From the NCBI GenBank assembly GCA_013396635.1, contig WBMW01000023.1, positions 186,001 through 250,000 of the forward strand: a stretch of DNA of 64,000 nucleotides, in the 5' to 3' direction. The position numbers and the translations under genes are program-made. Origin of the DNA: Penelope pileata. Taxonomy: Eukaryota > Chordata > Aves > Galliformes > Cracidae. The first letter of the stretch is position 1. Every line of letters begins with the position of its first letter. The notes below the pieces were generated by a model. It was not told the origin of the DNA. It searched no databases and was given only the letters and a program-made list of their open reading frames with translations. Of the stretch, positions 23,881 to 36,300 are shown piece after piece.

Positions 23881-26800
23881 TCATTGATGAAATAATGACT
23901 CCAGAATACAGCTTTTTAGCTCTGCTGGTATCCCCACAGTTACCCTATTCCAGTTGTTCAGAAACTTCCATTGTGTTAACATGATGCTCTGTGCACCCCC
24001 TGCTGCAGCCCAGTCCCACAGCACGGCAACAACAGAACCCACTTCATGGCTGCATCTGCCCCAGGAGCTGCCGGCGTCCATCGCTTGTGGAGGATTTCTC
24101 ATCTGCTCTCATATCCAAGGAGCTGCTCTAGCTGTGCGTGATGCATGCCTGGATGTCACATCTCACTGCCACCGATCGTTTGCTTTGTCTTACTGAGTTC
24201 TGATGTCAGTATCAGGTTTATCTGTGTATTTTATCCATCATAATTACTATTATTTTATTCCACGCTGTAGTTAAATTTTGCATGGGACGCAGGAAGTAAT
24301 ACATCTTGCTAACAGAAGTATCTCAGCAGGAGAGCTGAAGCAGTAGGATGGACTCTGTGAGTACAGAGGCATTCACATTGTGTAGAAATTCGGTGTGTTC
24401 TGAAGTAGCAAGGGCGAAATTTCCCTCAGCAAACAGTGCCTGGTCACACAACGAAATTTTTAAGGTGGATCGTGTTTGTGCTCTTGGCACAGTTGGTCAG
24501 ATGATTTGGATTTGGGAAAGCAGCTTACGTGCTAACTTGAATCATGAGGCAGGGCTCACATGTCCGTGGCTGGTGTCAGAGCCACTGTGAGCGTGGGGAG
24601 GGCTCGGGTGAACTCAGGGAAAGGAGAATACAGTTCATGCAAGAAGTGGGCAACTCCATCTGTGCAGGAACAGTCAACGAGATGTTTCCAGGAACACGGG
24701 GAGTGAATATGGGATCCCTAACCAAGTCTAGGAGAAGAGATTTTTGCACATCCCCACTGATCAGGACTGCAGAGAGCAAAAGAAGTGATGAGGATGCGGG
24801 GCAAGGTTGGATCGTGTGAGCTGCAGGAAGGCAGAAGGCTGTGTTCTGGAGGTTGAGGGGCTTTGTGAAAAGGCAGGAAGAAAACTTGAAAGGGCACGAT
24901 AATCTGCCGAACACGGAATTTAATCTGAAACTAGTCTTCAGACTTTGAGGCTCACTCTTTATGATCCCTGGGCTGAATATAATCAATCCTCCCTTCCTCA
25001 GCGAAAGCACTGGGGTTGTGTGGTGTCACACCAGGTCGATGGCTGCTGCTGTGCCGAGTGCTTCATGGCTCTTGCGTTGGAGTAACAGCTCCATTCATGG
25101 GTCACAGGAGTGAAGAAAAACAAGTTAGTGCATCTGAGAGTAAGCAAGTAATGAACATGATGTCCCTGAAGTCTCGTCGTGTTTATCGTGTGAAGTTGTC
25201 CTTATCCTTGCTGACTGGGAACCCAAAGGGCAGCTGACATTTCTTTTACTTCAGCTTTATATTTTGGGTTGTATTTTGGGTAACAACGCGGAAGATCTAT
25301 ATGAATGCATTACAGGCTCTTGTGCCATGGAGGCAGTGACCCCTTCCTGCGAGGAGTGACAGTGAAATGCCCCCAGCGAGCTGACCCCGCTGGCAGGGAT
25401 GCAGCAGGTCCACAGGGAGAGAGGTCAGAGGGCAGCACTGCAAAGGATGCCCTGGGAGAGGGGGACACAAGCCTGCTGAGGGTAATAGCAGGCCTTCATA
25501 GAAAGAATGAAACTGGGCCATGCCATAAAGTGTTGGTTGTCTGCCCAGCGCCCTCCGCTTGGAATCCATCCTTCAGTGATGCCCATAAAATGTAAATGAC
25601 TCGATGCCACCACTGTGGTGTGCAGGAAGGAGGGCCCTGGTTTTAACAGGGAGGTGAGTGCAGCTGCTCTTCCACAGAGCCAGCTGCAAGTGCCTTCCGC
25701 CTGAGCTGTTGAAATCCTGCCTCACAGAGGCATTTACTTCATTGGCACTGTAGCTCTTTGCCCTCTTGATGTCTGTACAAAGATCCTCGTGAGAGCTGGA
25801 AACTGCTCTCTTCCTAGCGTGCTAACAGCTCTCATGAAGCTCTCACCCAGTCCATGAGCTCTGCTTTCAGTTTTTGCTTTAAAGTGGACCACATTTCAGT
25901 GTTTTTCCTTCCTTGCTGTAAATTTTGCCTTGGTAATACCTGAGAAAAGTGGAAGACCAGCCTCATGGGTGAGATGAGTTTTCATAGTAATGTTTGAGGT
26001 GGCATTAATGAATGCTCAGCAGCACCTTTGGTAACCAAGGTGCATTTCTTTCACTGGGGTATCACTGTTGTCTTCACTGGAGCTTGTTCTTGTTTACCCT
26101 GCAGCAAGAACAGCCTCCAGCCCGACAAAACAAGCTGAGCGAAAACTACAGCGAGAGAAAGAAACCCTGAGAGAAAACTGCTAATTATACATTGTGACCC
26201 TGTTGCATTGGAGATGGCATCATTCACATTAGCCACTATTCATGAGCATTCCCCGGGGCCTGAATTGCTTGTGGACAAGGAGAAGGGTCTGGGGCTTTTA
26301 TTGTGGCTGCCTAGTTAAATTACAGAATGAAATATATGCCATGTAATGCTTTTGGACAAATTCAGTGGTTCTTAGCTGCTTTTGCCTGCCATTTGTCTTC
26401 TGTGGCTGTAAGTAACTTCTGTAGCAGACAACAATCACAAGGCCACGATAAAATCCTGGACAGAGGATGAGAGTGAGCTGCCCAAAGGTGACAGGGGTGG
26501 AGCACAGTGTTCTCTGTATGGAGGAGGAGGGAGGTTGGTCAGTAAATTCCCGAAGAAATTTGTTCTAGCCTTTTGCTTTAAATGTTGGCAGGTAGCTCCG
26601 TTGTCTGTGTGCACAACTGGGAGCCAGAATTAGTGCTGCGATGTTGTCCTGCACAGTGATCCTCTTAAAACATTCTTGAAGCTCCAGCTCTTACTCTTTG
26701 GTACCCTGTAACAGGCAAGATTTCTCCCAGATGAGAGCTGGTAACAGATCGAGTTAAGTCTGCTCATGCTCTCAGGGTAGGAAGGGAGTGGGCAGAGGCA

Positions 26801-28461
26801 AGTGGGAAAAGAGGCACGCTGAAGAAAGGTGAGAACAAGTTATTTTCTGTAATGCTTCTTACATGAAATCAGCACCGTATTAGAGAGCAGTAGCAGAGCT
26901 TGGTGCCTGGATGTGAGCATGGCTGCTGGCATCCTTGGGCTGTCTCAATGCACACTACAGCTTACCTTGCTGTGAGAGGTGATCCCTCTCCTGTGAATCT
27001 TCGTGGGTTTCGGTCCAGTTTGTCCTGGTGTGCGTTCAGCTTCTAGCTTTGTTTTCCTGGAAAAAAAACAAGGCTTGCATGCACTCACTCTTGGCATATA
27101 GGTGTCTAGTTTGTTTATGTATGGAATGATTTTAATGGCATTTGAAAGAGAATGGTGGCCTCCAAACAGTAAGGAAGTAGGTCTCCTGCCTCTGTCTTCT
27201 GAGGTTTTGTGGTTTGGTTTTCGAGGGGGGAATGTGATGAAGACCCAATGTAACCCTATAGGAAATCCAAATCTGCACAGAGTGGTCCTGTTCAGGTTTC
27301 AAAAAAACTTGTGCTCATCACTTGGAACATGTACACCAAATTCATTGGAAACTGAGCTCTGAGAAGTGAATAAAGTGTGAAATTAATTCTTTACACAACA
27401 AACCAAAATTCTTGTTCCTGAGTCAGCTTTATCACTACCAGATACCAGCTTGTTCTGCATTAAGGAATGACAGTATTCACTGTGGTGGCCAGACCTTCAG
27501 CTCTGTTTCTTTAAATCACAAACTGAGCAAGCAGAGCAGGTAGTGTAACGCACAGAATGGGACGCTGGGCTTCCTTCTTGGGATTGCCTGTTTGAGCTTT
27601 CCAAGACATTGGGAAAGAACTGTGTATGCACTATAAATTTTAAATTAAGATGGTAGCTGTGTGGGTTAGATCTGCCTTTATCTCTTAGGTGTTTGCTTCC
27701 CTGCAAGAAGCCTGTAGAATTTTCATGTGTTAAATGTGCGCTGCCCATCTCAGCATAGTCATAGTGTCACAGTCTGGCCTTTTTTAAGGCTACTGATGCT
27801 GCTGTTCCTGTGCATAAAACAAGGAGTCTTGCAGCATGTCCTCATCAAATTTGTTATCAGTTCATCTGATTTTCTAAGACTATACTGTGTTTTCAAACCT
27901 GGACAAAGCACAGACAGTCTAAGCTAATGCCTCATTTTTATTTGTTTAAGTCCCATGCTGCTGACTTGACCCATTTTTTCCATTCTACCGACTCTTCAGA
28001 TCTCACAGATTAATTAGTCAAGGAAAGCACAGCTGATCCTGGAGCGAAATCCATACCCACACATTCTGCCTCTGTGCTCCAACCCTCTTTTTTTTTTCCC
28101 TCTCCCCCATTCTGGGATGTAGGCTGTTGGTATGACACTGTGCTGTAATAGACCTGACTAGCCATTATCATTAGCAGTGGGTACCAGCTTAAAAACCCAG
28201 TCATCAAAGAACAAAAATGCTGGCAGCTAAATGGAGAAATCCAGCCAGGAGGAAAACAACCCAGAGCATCAGCCAGACGGCTGCTACTCCCTGCGCGGGA
28301 GAGGAGGGCCGTGCAAGGCAAGGCAACTAAACGTTGCTTGACATTTAAAAACAACTGCTCTGTAGTGTCTGAGGATGTTGTTATGAAACCCCAGCCTAAT
28401 GCAGATTGCTGTCAGTGCACCTCGAAATGACCACAAACACGCAGTGTTCACTTTTCCCCAT

Positions 28462-28501
28462 ATATGTAATTACATATGTTTGTAAACATTATGTATACAT
28501 A
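28462..28501. repeat. Two adjacent AT-rich palindromes
   Basis: 'atatgtaattacatat' (28462-28477) is a perfect 16-bp palindrome. 'tatgtatacata' (28490-28501) is a perfect 12-bp palindrome 12 bp further on. Alternating purine-pyrimidine AT DNA of this kind can extrude cruciforms. It could also be a degraded microsatellite. Confidence 0.6.
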
Positions 28502-29113
28502 TAGGCAGCTGATTGTTTCATGTTTTGCTTGGGGTGCCATATCTCTTGTTTGTTAGGGCCCTGGGATGTCTTTAAGCTTGCTTGCTTAAACCTTGGCAAG
28601 TCCTGTTACACCTGAGTCATTGAATGTGCAATTTGTGTTCAGATCCCACTGAATTTAGGTTTTACTTTCTCCCCCCTTTTTTTGTTCTTTGAAAATGTTA
28701 TTAACTAGAGCATTAAATGCTGGCCTCCAGCGGGGCCTCTCCATATGTTTACAACAAATGTTTTCTCTGAATAAGGAGGATGTATGTGTGTGAGAGAGCG
28801 TGCAGACATAATGGGGCAGCTCCCAGATCCAGTCTCCCTGGGAGGCAAAACTCAGGCACTTGAGAATGCTTATCAGTTCAAGGAACTCAGGTGGAAATAG
28901 ATTGTAACATCTCCCAGTGCACCTTTCACCCGTGGTGAGAAGAGGACTGCGAGCACGACGGCCAGATTTGTCTCCCTTGTGATGCGTGAAGATTGGCCTG
29001 TCTCCTGGGGGAAGGCGGAGTGCTGCTCTGCGTGGCAGAAACTGCTCTGCCGGGCAGGTTGGGCTCCAAAGTCAGTTGAATTCACTTGCCCTCCTCCATT
29101 CTCCTTCCACTCA

Positions 29114-29118
29114 CCAGT
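29114..29118 (+). repeat. Target-site duplication, left copy (ccagt)
   Basis: The five bases immediately left of the solo LTR are identical to those immediately right of it at 29644-29648. This marks the integration site and confirms both LTR ends. Confidence 0.8.
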
Positions 29119-29643
29119 TGTCTTAGTTTCTAACTGAAACTTTCTCTCAGTGTCTGCTACAAAGCTGTGTTTTGGTTCTAGAAAGAAAACATGGCTGATA
29201 ACACCCGGCAGCGCTGAACAGAACCAAGGACGTTTGTATGTCTCTGCTAGGAGAGTGAAGAGGCTGGGGGGGCCGCAGGGAGCTGAGAAGGGACGGACAA
29301 GAATGGGGCAGCTGCCCAAACTGACCAAAGGGATGTTCCATACCATAGGACATCATGTAATATAAGGAAGGGAAGTGAGTGGGGAGGGCCCGTTTGCTTG
29401 GGGATTGGCTGAGCATCGGTCACGGTCGGTGAGCGATTGCTTTGTACAATCACTTGTTTTGTATGTAATTATCATTACTGTTATTTTACTCTATTTTCCT
29501 CTTTCTGTTAGTAAATAGTTTTTATCTCAACCCCCGAGTTCTACCTTATTTCTTGATTCTCTCCCCCATCCCAGCTGGGAGGAGGGGGGGAGTGAGCGAA
29601 AGGCTGTGTGGGGTTTCCCGGCCTGCTGGCTGAAATCAGAACA
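29119..29643 (+). mobile_element. Solo LTR of an avian endogenous retrovirus, with 5-bp TSD
   Basis: This 525-bp element starts TG ('tgtcttagtttctaactg') and ends CA ('gctgaaatcagaaca'). It is flanked on both sides by the 5-bp duplication ccagt. It is homologous along its length to the LTR at 6981: compare 'gaaaacatggctgataacac', 'gaccaaagggatgttccata', 'ttctctcccccatcccagc' and 'ggctgtgtggggtttc'. A TATA-like 'taatataagg' lies at about 29359-29368, followed by 'tttttatctcaaccccc' near the R/U5 part. No internal retroviral genes adjoin it, so it arose by LTR-LTR recombination. A 5-bp duplication is typical of ERVL (class III) elements, which is my tentative class. The orientation is the same as the first LTR. 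The two are too far apart and too diverged to be ends of one provirus. Confidence 0.9.
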
Positions 29644-29648
29644 CCAGT
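29644..29648 (+). repeat. Target-site duplication, right copy (ccagt)
   Basis: Matches 29114-29118 exactly and begins directly after the terminal CA of the LTR. Confidence 0.8.
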
Positions 29649-31013
29649 CCCCAAGCTCTGTGTGTAAAGCACACTTGTTATCACAGCACATCTTACTCCC
29701 CTGTGGGAGTCGGGAGGATGAAGACCATCTGCCTTGAGCGTTCCTGAGCATCTTCTTGCTGCTGGCCAGAGCAGCGCAGAGGGCTGTGAGGTTGTACAGC
29801 CACTGTGAGCTCCGGGCTGCAGCGCTCCCAAAAATGTCCCTCTGATGTAGGAGGTAGGATTGTTGAAAGCAGCTCTTATAATGCAGTTCTCAGGATTTGC
29901 AGGAGAAACTGGACATCAGTGTCAGTACTTCATAGATTAACCGTCCAGGTAATAGTGAAGATAGAGTTAATTGGAGCTGTCTTGAACTGAATGTAGCAAA
30001 TAGTCATATCCCCATTCAGCTTGTAAATAATTCATAAGCTGACCCTCGTTTTACACAAGCGTGTGGTGCTCATAGTGATGTACTTTGAAGGACTTATTTT
30101 CATTTAGCATGTGTGCTCATCAGCTACCTCACCTTCGTAATTTGTTCTGTGGTGGCTGTCACCCAACAGTCATGGTATTGTTTCTGCTTCCCACCCAGCA
30201 ATTGAAATTTAAATGGAGAGAAGCAAATAGAGTAACAAATAATATGCTTTGGTACACATTTTCATGGGGAATAATTGTTTGAACTAAAAGCTTTCAGGAT
30301 TCATTAACCACTGGGCGTTTGTGGAAATGCTATCAGAGCACTTACGAATAATGGAACTGAATGGCTGTTGTACGCTGATCTCTGCCCTTTTAGATTATGC
30401 AAATGTTTGTGACCCTAATCGTGTGTATGGTGACATCTCTGGATTCAGCTCCTCACTATTGTGAGAAAATGGCTGGAAGGAAGATGATACGATTTTTCCT
30501 CCTTTGGTGGTATTTAAGTAGACGTGCAACAAACTATTGCTGATATTAAATGTTGAATTTGTTTTTTTTTAAATGGGAGACTCACACTTTCCTCTGACTG
30601 TGCAGGCTGGTGTAGCATACATTTGTTTTGTCTGATTTCAAGGTAGGGGTGGGTAATGAAGTGCAGCCCGTGCTGTAGGCCATGTGTGGGAAGTCTTTAG
30701 CTCAAAGTCTTCATTTAGCAAAACTGCAAACCCCGGGAAGCGCAGTCTGCAACACAACAAAACGCTCAGGTTTTATCAGTGTACCTTTGGGAAAGCTACA
30801 CTAGGCAATAGACTAGCCATAAATTATGTAGGCTGTTTCAAACAAGTTCAAGTAAAAATAACTCTATACTGTAAAATAACCACTTGTGTTCACAAGTTTT
30901 TACATATGTTGTGGAGAAGCCGCCTTAATGTTCCAAACACATTGGAGCACGAGGCAAAATGTGACCCAAAGTTAGGAAAGCTTCCATCGTGTCTTTGCCT
31001 GTATTTCTGTATA
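29649..31013. other. Unique non-coding sequence, no gene recognised
   Basis: No exon is recognisable. A 111-codon plus-strand frame at 30684-31019 stays open through fairly AT-rich DNA but matches no family, and it ends in the CR1 tail next door. A consensus octamer ATGCAAAT (POU-factor site) lies at 30398-30405 or within a base of it, and may be chance. Confidence 0.5.
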
Positions 31014-31045
31014 TCATAGAATCATATCATAGAATTGCCTGGGTA
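31014..31045 (-). mobile_element. CR1 LINE 3' tail, very short, antisense
   Basis: 'tcatagaatcatatcatag' followed by 'aattgcctggg' is the reverse complement of the CR1 terminal octamer repeats ('attctatg') and the base pairs just inside them. Only about 30 bp remain. It is either a severely truncated insertion or the decayed end of an old one. Confidence 0.5.
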
Positions 31046-33207
31046 TTGTTATATATTCTATCTGGGTATTATTGATATCCATATGTAGCTTTATTTCATC
31101 TTTCCTCAGAAGTTCCTTCACATTTCATAGCAAAGTTCACAAAGGCTATCTGGCCTTACATCTAGAGCAGCATGGCCTGGTCCAGCCAAAAGAGAGCTGA
31201 ATTCTGGTAGGGTTGGTGTCTGAGGATACTCTGCAGCTGTCTGGTGCATAAACAAATATTTGGGGGGGTTTCAGAGATTTTGAGGCTGGGACAGGGGCAG
31301 CAGAGTGGTAGGACGGGGATGGCTCCTGCTCATTCCAGCCCAAAGGCAGCTCACTGTCATCTTTGTAAGTGGGGATAATTGCAAGGCTTTCCCCACTGCA
31401 ATCAAGGGTGAGTATCTGGTGACTGCAGTGGAAGTAGAACTGGGACAACCTTAGGAAACGTGTGCTCTTTAAGGATAATCCAGAAACTGTAACTAATCTA
31501 ATTGCACCATCTCCTGAATTACTGTCAGATGTTAACAATTAAATATCTTCCTTGTATTAACAGCATCCTCTATTTGTTGTCTCAAAACAGATTCAGCCCT
31601 CCCTTTCCCAAATGTCACTTCTGCTGTGCTGCTCCCTTTGCATTGGTCTGCAAGTATCTGGAGATTCCACTTCTCTCAGGATTCAGTGCTGCTTGAGCCA
31701 GGTTCACTTTGTTGGGTTTATAGTTTATGGATTGCTGTGGGGCTTTCTGTCCTCAGCCCAGCCTAGCCTAACCTCAACTCTGCAGGTTCTGCCTTTCAAA
31801 ATGTCGGATGGCGTAGTAGTGCCGCTCAGACTCCCTAATGGTTGATGGTGACTGCTCTCCACAATGCCCATGGAGAAGCATTTCCACCCATTGATTTCCA
31901 GCTCGTGTTTCTTGGATGTCCTGATGTGACAGGCAGTGAACTTGGCTTGAGGAGCCTATAAGGGTCACTGCCCTGCTGCTTAACAGGGCCCCTGCCAGCC
32001 AGGTGGTCAGGCTGCTCCCAGAGGCATTGCCTGACTGCTTAGACAGCGACCTCGTTACATTGCAGCATTTAGTGATTCATGGAGCATGCAGATTTTGTAA
32101 TAACTTCAGGACTCGTTTTCGTAATATCAATTTTCAGCACCTAAATAACTCTTAATTTTCATTTTATTACTCTAATAATTGTTCTGCAAGGTTAATAACA
32201 GCAGTCTAGTGGCACTGATGGTGCGTTAGCATCTGTTCCTCATCGAGGTGCATGTCCCTGGGCCTGCCCCTGCCCTGGGTCGGTGCCTGAGCAGCCGATA
32301 GAGGCAGCACACGAGGAAGTCTCCATGCACATTTGTTCTTATGTTTTGCAATGGGTTTGGGCATGGGTGACAGCACAGCTGTCATCTGTGTGATTGCACA
32401 GGATTCACTGTGTCATGGGCAGGCGGTTCTCTTTCTTTACCCTTTCCATCTCTTCAAAAATCTGAACTTCATTTACCAGCTTAGTGTTGCGGAGTCCTCA
32501 GCTGGTCCTGTAGCAGTGTTTTTTTTTCTCCTAGAAATTATGTTGTGCTTCTAGTCTGAACTTAACTTCAACTTGGAGCCAGTGGAGCACGGTAGGCTTG
32601 CCTGGTTTGCTCTTCATATCTGCTTTGATGAGCTACAAAAACTGATCTCTGTATTACTTCTGTAAGGCTTGAGCCTGTTTAAGGAAGATGGGCTTATAAA
32701 AACAAGATCCTGTCAAATCAACCAATGTTGACTGCCTTAAAATTAAAGCAGAATGTAATTTTCTCTCTTAGATGAGCTAGATGTGATGTCAGGTTGACAT
32801 CAATAAGCACTCGTGTTTAAATTCAGTTACAACATTGGCCTGTATGATATGGGTATTCCAAGATTTAATGAAAATAAACAGTAATTTTTCATTCTCTCCT
32901 CAGCCAAGTCTCTTAAACTCTTGAGTGCAGGTTACTTGCCTTAAAAAGATTAAATTGAGTTGCTGCTGTTAGAAGTCCTTGTGCTGCTCGTTAAAACTGA
33001 AGTATTGTTATCGTCTGCTGCGGAATGGCGCCTATTTTGGAGCGCATTCTGATTACTGCTGTCACTTTTAACGTACTTTAAGTCTGGAGTTTTATTGACT
33101 AGGACACTAGCATCAGATAAAACATTCTAGCCTTTGAGTATGAGGCGAAGATGGGAGCTTGCCCTGGGTTTCAGAGTAGACTTGCAGGCAAAGCGTTCTC
33201 TGGGTTA
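31046..33207. other. Unique non-coding sequence, no gene recognised
   Basis: No gene or repeat is recognisable. The longest frame is 130 codons on the minus strand at 31146-31538 and is unassigned. Stretches at 32040-32240 and 32700-33100 are AT-rich with many TAAT-type cores and look like non-coding regulatory DNA by texture only. Confidence 0.5.
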
Positions 33208-33322
33208 TGTCTGGATGTGGTACTTAGGGGTGTGGATTAGTGGACGGTCTTGGTGGTTGATGGATGGTTGGTCTGGATGATCTTAGAGGTCTTCTCCAGC
33301 CTTAATGATTCTGTGATTCTCT
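33208..33322 (+). mobile_element. CR1 LINE 3' end, sense
   Basis: The sequence passes through 'tctggatgtggtacttaggg', 'tgatggatggttggtctgg', 'atgatcttagaggtcttctc' and ends 'aatgattctgtgattctctg'. These are the standard last 115 bp or so of an avian CR1, including the degenerate terminal octamers. It is strongly 5'-truncated and non-coding. The 3' terminal tail sets the orientation as plus. Confidence 0.87.
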
Positions 33323-36300
33323 GACTACTGCTTTATTGTCAAAAACATGCCAAGGATGGCATGTGTGTCAAAGGGTTGCTAATAACCATTTCATTACTAA
33401 TTTTCCAGTGAAGTGATTTAGTAACAGACCTGTACTACGAAGTTAATTTAACTGCTAAATTATATCTAAATTGCATGTGCACTTTCCCTCTGTACACAAC
33501 CTATTAGCACTTCTGTTGAAAACATAAATTTGAAGCACTTTTTAAAAAAGAAAAGCACATTAGAGAACAAAAATTAGTTTAGTTCTCCTCGTGATTAAGG
33601 GGAAAATAATCCTTTTGAATACCCTGTACTCCTCCTTTATTCTCAGTGCCTGGCTCTGTGCTGCTCCCCCCGCACGTCACCCGGATGTCACCCAGCCGGG
33701 TGCTGCTGGTTCCTCTTTTCTTCGTGGGACGTTTTGGGGGGGTGTCACAGTGGGGGTTTGGAGCTTTTGGTGTGGAACTGATGGAAGCAACACTGCTGAA
33801 TGCTCAGCAACAAGCAGAGCTCTTTCTCTGCAGTGTTTTTTACGGAACAGAAGTTTCTTGTTGCCCACTAATGGGTTTAAATACTATTAAGAAGAAATCC
33901 CTTCCATTTCAGTTAATCAGATTTTGTTGCTACCCGTGATAACATAAGCTTGCTAGTTCTGACACGTTCTGAGAGAGATGAGCCCTGTGTGCTTAAATCT
34001 AAAAAGAAAGGCAGAAAAAATGTGTGAGAACCTCCTGTGCAGCTCGTAAAAACAAGGAGAAAAAAGGTGCACTGATAAATTTGCTTCCTTTTACTGCTTG
34101 TCTTAAAGCAGAATGCATAAAAACACTGGCAAATTTAAATAGTGATGTGACTGTAGATTCACACCAGTTTTGCTGCAAAATTTATTAGAGAAATCTGTTC
34201 GTGCTGTTATTTTCAAGACCTGCTGCACGAATGCTGTTTGACAAACTGGGTTTTCTAACTACTTCCCCAAGGAGCAGCCTGGTAACTCTCCAAGGATTTC
34301 CCATGCTGCTGACTGCAGAAAGAAGTTTATTTGCAACCCAGGCAGTAAGAGAAGAACAAATCCCAAGCAATTGGGGGATCTGCTGACCCTGAACTGCCTG
34401 GCAGCAGCACGAAGGGTGCGTTCGGGGGTTCAGCCCATGGTGTGTGGGCATGGAGAGCTGCGTGCGTTTGGGAGCAGAGGGAGAGTCCTGCAGCATCTCT
34501 GGAGTCTTCTGCAGCAAAAGCTGAAACTGTCTCAGCCTTGGGTGATTAATAGGTCAAGTCTTGCAGGTCTCCTTAAATGGCACATAGTTGGTCATGGTTT
34601 TATAGTGAAGACTGTCTGACGTGTCTGATTTGAAGGCAAGCTTTGCAGTCTTTCAGCATCTACCAAGGTGTGATCTTTTTGTCTGACCTTTTCTGTGGGG
34701 TAGATGTGTTTATTTATTATGCACACATTTTTAGTTGAAACATGTTAGAGACCTGGGAGAGCACTATAAAATGTCACGGGGGAGCTGCCAGCTTTGCGTT
34801 CAGTGGAGAGACTTGGTGGTGTTTGCTAAGGATCAAATAGCTAGGTGTGGAGATAAAGCTAACGCATCCGGCATCTCTCCTCTCTGTAAATGAGACGCAG
34901 CTGCTAGAGAAAGAGTGATCCAGGAATACGTAAGTCTGTATCATACTGGAAATGCACAAGGAAGCTCAATTAAAGTTGTTTAGGAAATCTCACTTGACAT
35001 TTTGCTTTGACTGTGTGATTTTATAAACTTGCTGTTCTTTTAGAACAGTGGTTGTGTGCTTTCTGGAGCAAAGTACGATGGATATCCTTGCTTCAGGGGG
35101 AACCTGTGAGCAAGAACTGTGCGATACGGTCAGCTCACGTCAGGACTGCTCTTACAGGATGCTGATCTGGCTAATGGAGACGTCAGAATTGTGCTGGAGG
35201 CCAGCGTGTCCTAAGCCAGCACTGCTGCAGGTAGGTCTGTGCCTGTTAGGAGAAGACCCATCACGTGCTCCTCGATCCCGCTTGGTTCTTGCTGAGCTTG
35301 GAAGCTTTGGCACTGAATTTTTTCAGGACATTGTTCGTACAAGCCTGTAAGTGGGCAGTGTTGGGATCTCCCTGACCCACAAAGGCAGCAGTTTAATGAG
35401 GACTCAGCTCTGCAGCCCTGCAGGGCCAGGTATGCCGGGCTGGCTCTGAGATGGCCCCAGCTGTGCGCATTGTGGGAAGGCAGCCCTGTCTTCTCTTCAT
35501 GGGCTTTTTCTTAGCTTGTTAGCTGGAAGGATAGTGAGGGTGATGCTTTTGAAATCATTGATTAGAGTTGTTATAGAATGATGCAGAATATCAAAAAAAA
35601 GTATTGTGCCTGAAATACTGTGCTCTTGTGTCTGTTGAACATGGGATTGGTGAGTTGTCCAGATGTCACTCCTGAGCTCACTCCACGAGGTGACATGGTT
35701 CTGTGCCATGGAGGGGAGGGCAGTACCTCTGTAAAAACATGTTTATACATGTGTTTGGAAAAGTGGGTGGTTGCTTCCCTTAATTAAGGTGTAGTTTTCA
35801 CCTTGCATATCTCTGCAGAGGAAAGTAATTGCTTGTGATCCAGTTCTGCACAATGTAATCTTTCAAAGGGTTGGTTTCTTTATTCTTATTTTGGTTTGTT
35901 TTTAGAACTAGTGTTTTGAACCGGATGCCAGTTGGCATTCTGCATAGGGGAACAGCATAATCAGCTTTGTCAATATTTTGCCCTGATGTATTTGTTCAAT
36001 GCAAGTTGAAATTAATTGCTGTTTTCTTTTCTCCACAAAACCAATTACAATTCTGTCATCTGTTTAGGATTAATGCTACTACATTTATCCTTCTTTCCAG
36101 ATAAATATTCCAGTTGGTACACAGGTATTCCAATTCAGGCTTACGTGTATGCCGAAGTGGTATCAATTTCTATTAAATCACTCTAGCCAATTGTTATAAA
36201 ACTTTGTGTACATCTCCTTAATTTGAGTTAAATGTGGCTTTATTGATTGAGGCAGAATAATTTCCTCACTGAACATAATTAAAATACTGCAAAATCAAGA

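Larger units (their letters stand above)
23881..29118. other. Unique non-coding sequence, no gene recognised
   Basis: No exon or RNA gene is recognisable. A possible further relic of the ancient repeat occurs near 28635-28665 ('tcagatcccactgaattta'), too short to list separately. An AT-rich double palindrome lies at 28462-28501. The stretch at 26165-26460 looks like a conserved non-coding element by texture only. Confidence 0.55.

Noticed and set aside
30684..31019. 111-codon plus-strand frame in AT-rich DNA
   Set aside because: Unexpectedly long for the composition, but it matches nothing, and its end runs into a CR1 tail fragment.
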